A DNA stretch of 64,000 nucleotides from the NCBI GenBank assembly GCA_025361565.1, contig JANYKN010000175.1, positions 85,078 to 149,077 on the forward strand. Direction: 5' to 3'. Position numbers and translations under genes: made by a program. Each line of letters starts with the position of its first letter. The first letter of the stretch is position 1. Shown in pieces: positions 63,962 through 64,000 of this stretch. Below the pieces are notes generated by a model that was given only the letters and a program-made list of their open reading frames with translations, was not told the origin of the DNA and searched no databases. This DNA comes from Bacteroidota bacterium. GTDB lineage: Bacteria; Bacteroidota; Bacteroidia; Bacteroidales; NBLH01.

Positions 63962-64000
63962 ATGAAAAGATATCCAACGGACTTAACCGATAGTCAATAT
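63962..64000 (+). mobile_element. N-terminus of an insertion-sequence transposase (IS5/IS4-like), cut by right edge
   Basis: The last 39 bases read MKRYPTDLTDSQY, which matches the common N-terminus of IS5-family transposases (YPTDLTDxQW). The rest lies beyond the window. Confidence 0.65.

Overview
The window is AT-rich bacterial DNA, most probably from a member of the Bacteroidota. Support comes from a C-terminal type IX secretion sorting domain (42.3-44.2 kb), promoter -7 elements of the TAnnTTTG type (for example before ileS and rpmH), the ileS / DksA-like / lspA gene order, and a tRNA-guanine transglycosylase without zinc cysteines. No rRNA, tRNA or CRISPR array was seen. The right edge cuts into an insertion-sequence transposase.

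Region 1 (1-21.4 kb, all minus strand) is a surface-polysaccharide operon read from right to left: a Wzt-type ABC ATPase, a small methyltransferase, a polysaccharide pyruvyl transferase-like protein, five glycosyltransferases and a second methyltransferase, nearly all overlapping by 4-26 bases, then a final family-2 glycosyltransferase cut by the left edge. Two unusual arrays interrupt it. In array A (0.2-5.7 kb) the first 80-100 bases of the final glycosyltransferase gene occur five times in direct orientation. Only the most downstream copy is intact, and the copies are separated by AlbA_2/Schlafen-type regulators (two intact, one with a nonsense codon) and an AbiEi-like remnant. In array B (13.2-21.35 kb) the 5' part of wzt occurs six times; again only the most downstream copy is complete. 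Each interval holds a self-contained module: PIN toxin-antitoxin (twice), UPF0175/DUF3368, MntA/HepT, and an AlbA_2 gene. Both arrays follow one rule: [module][target-gene 5' end], with the functional gene last. Short GC-rich elements sit inside the wzt fragments mostly without breaking the frame, and all four AlbA_2 genes carry a 12-bp tandem repeat at the same linker. This is the part of the window most likely to be undescribed.

Region 2 (21.4-28.2 kb) is a tight five-gene minus-strand operon: a dikinase with the domain order of rifampicin phosphotransferase, a nucleotidyltransferase-fold protein, two P-loop kinases of thymidylate-kinase type, and a DUF454 membrane protein. An NAD-dependent epimerase diverges from it. 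Its chemistry is unknown.

Region 3 (28.2-64 kb) is mostly core genome: a secreted lipase-like lipoprotein, a Crp/Fnr regulator beside a DsrC-like and a DsrE2-like sulfur-relay pair, a TPR membrane protein, folK, ahcY, a MutS-like ATPase, a frameshifted CHASE histidine kinase, an NlpC/P60 lipoprotein, rluD, a T9SS cargo protein, a PASTA protein, mqnE (futalosine route to menaquinone), rpmH, rsmG, an ECF sigma factor, a membrane glycosyltransferase, tgt, an LptF/LptG permease, glnS, lspA, a DksA-like protein, ileS, an OmpH/Skp chaperone, a serpin, and biotin-carrier and carboxyltransferase subunits of an acyl-CoA carboxylase.
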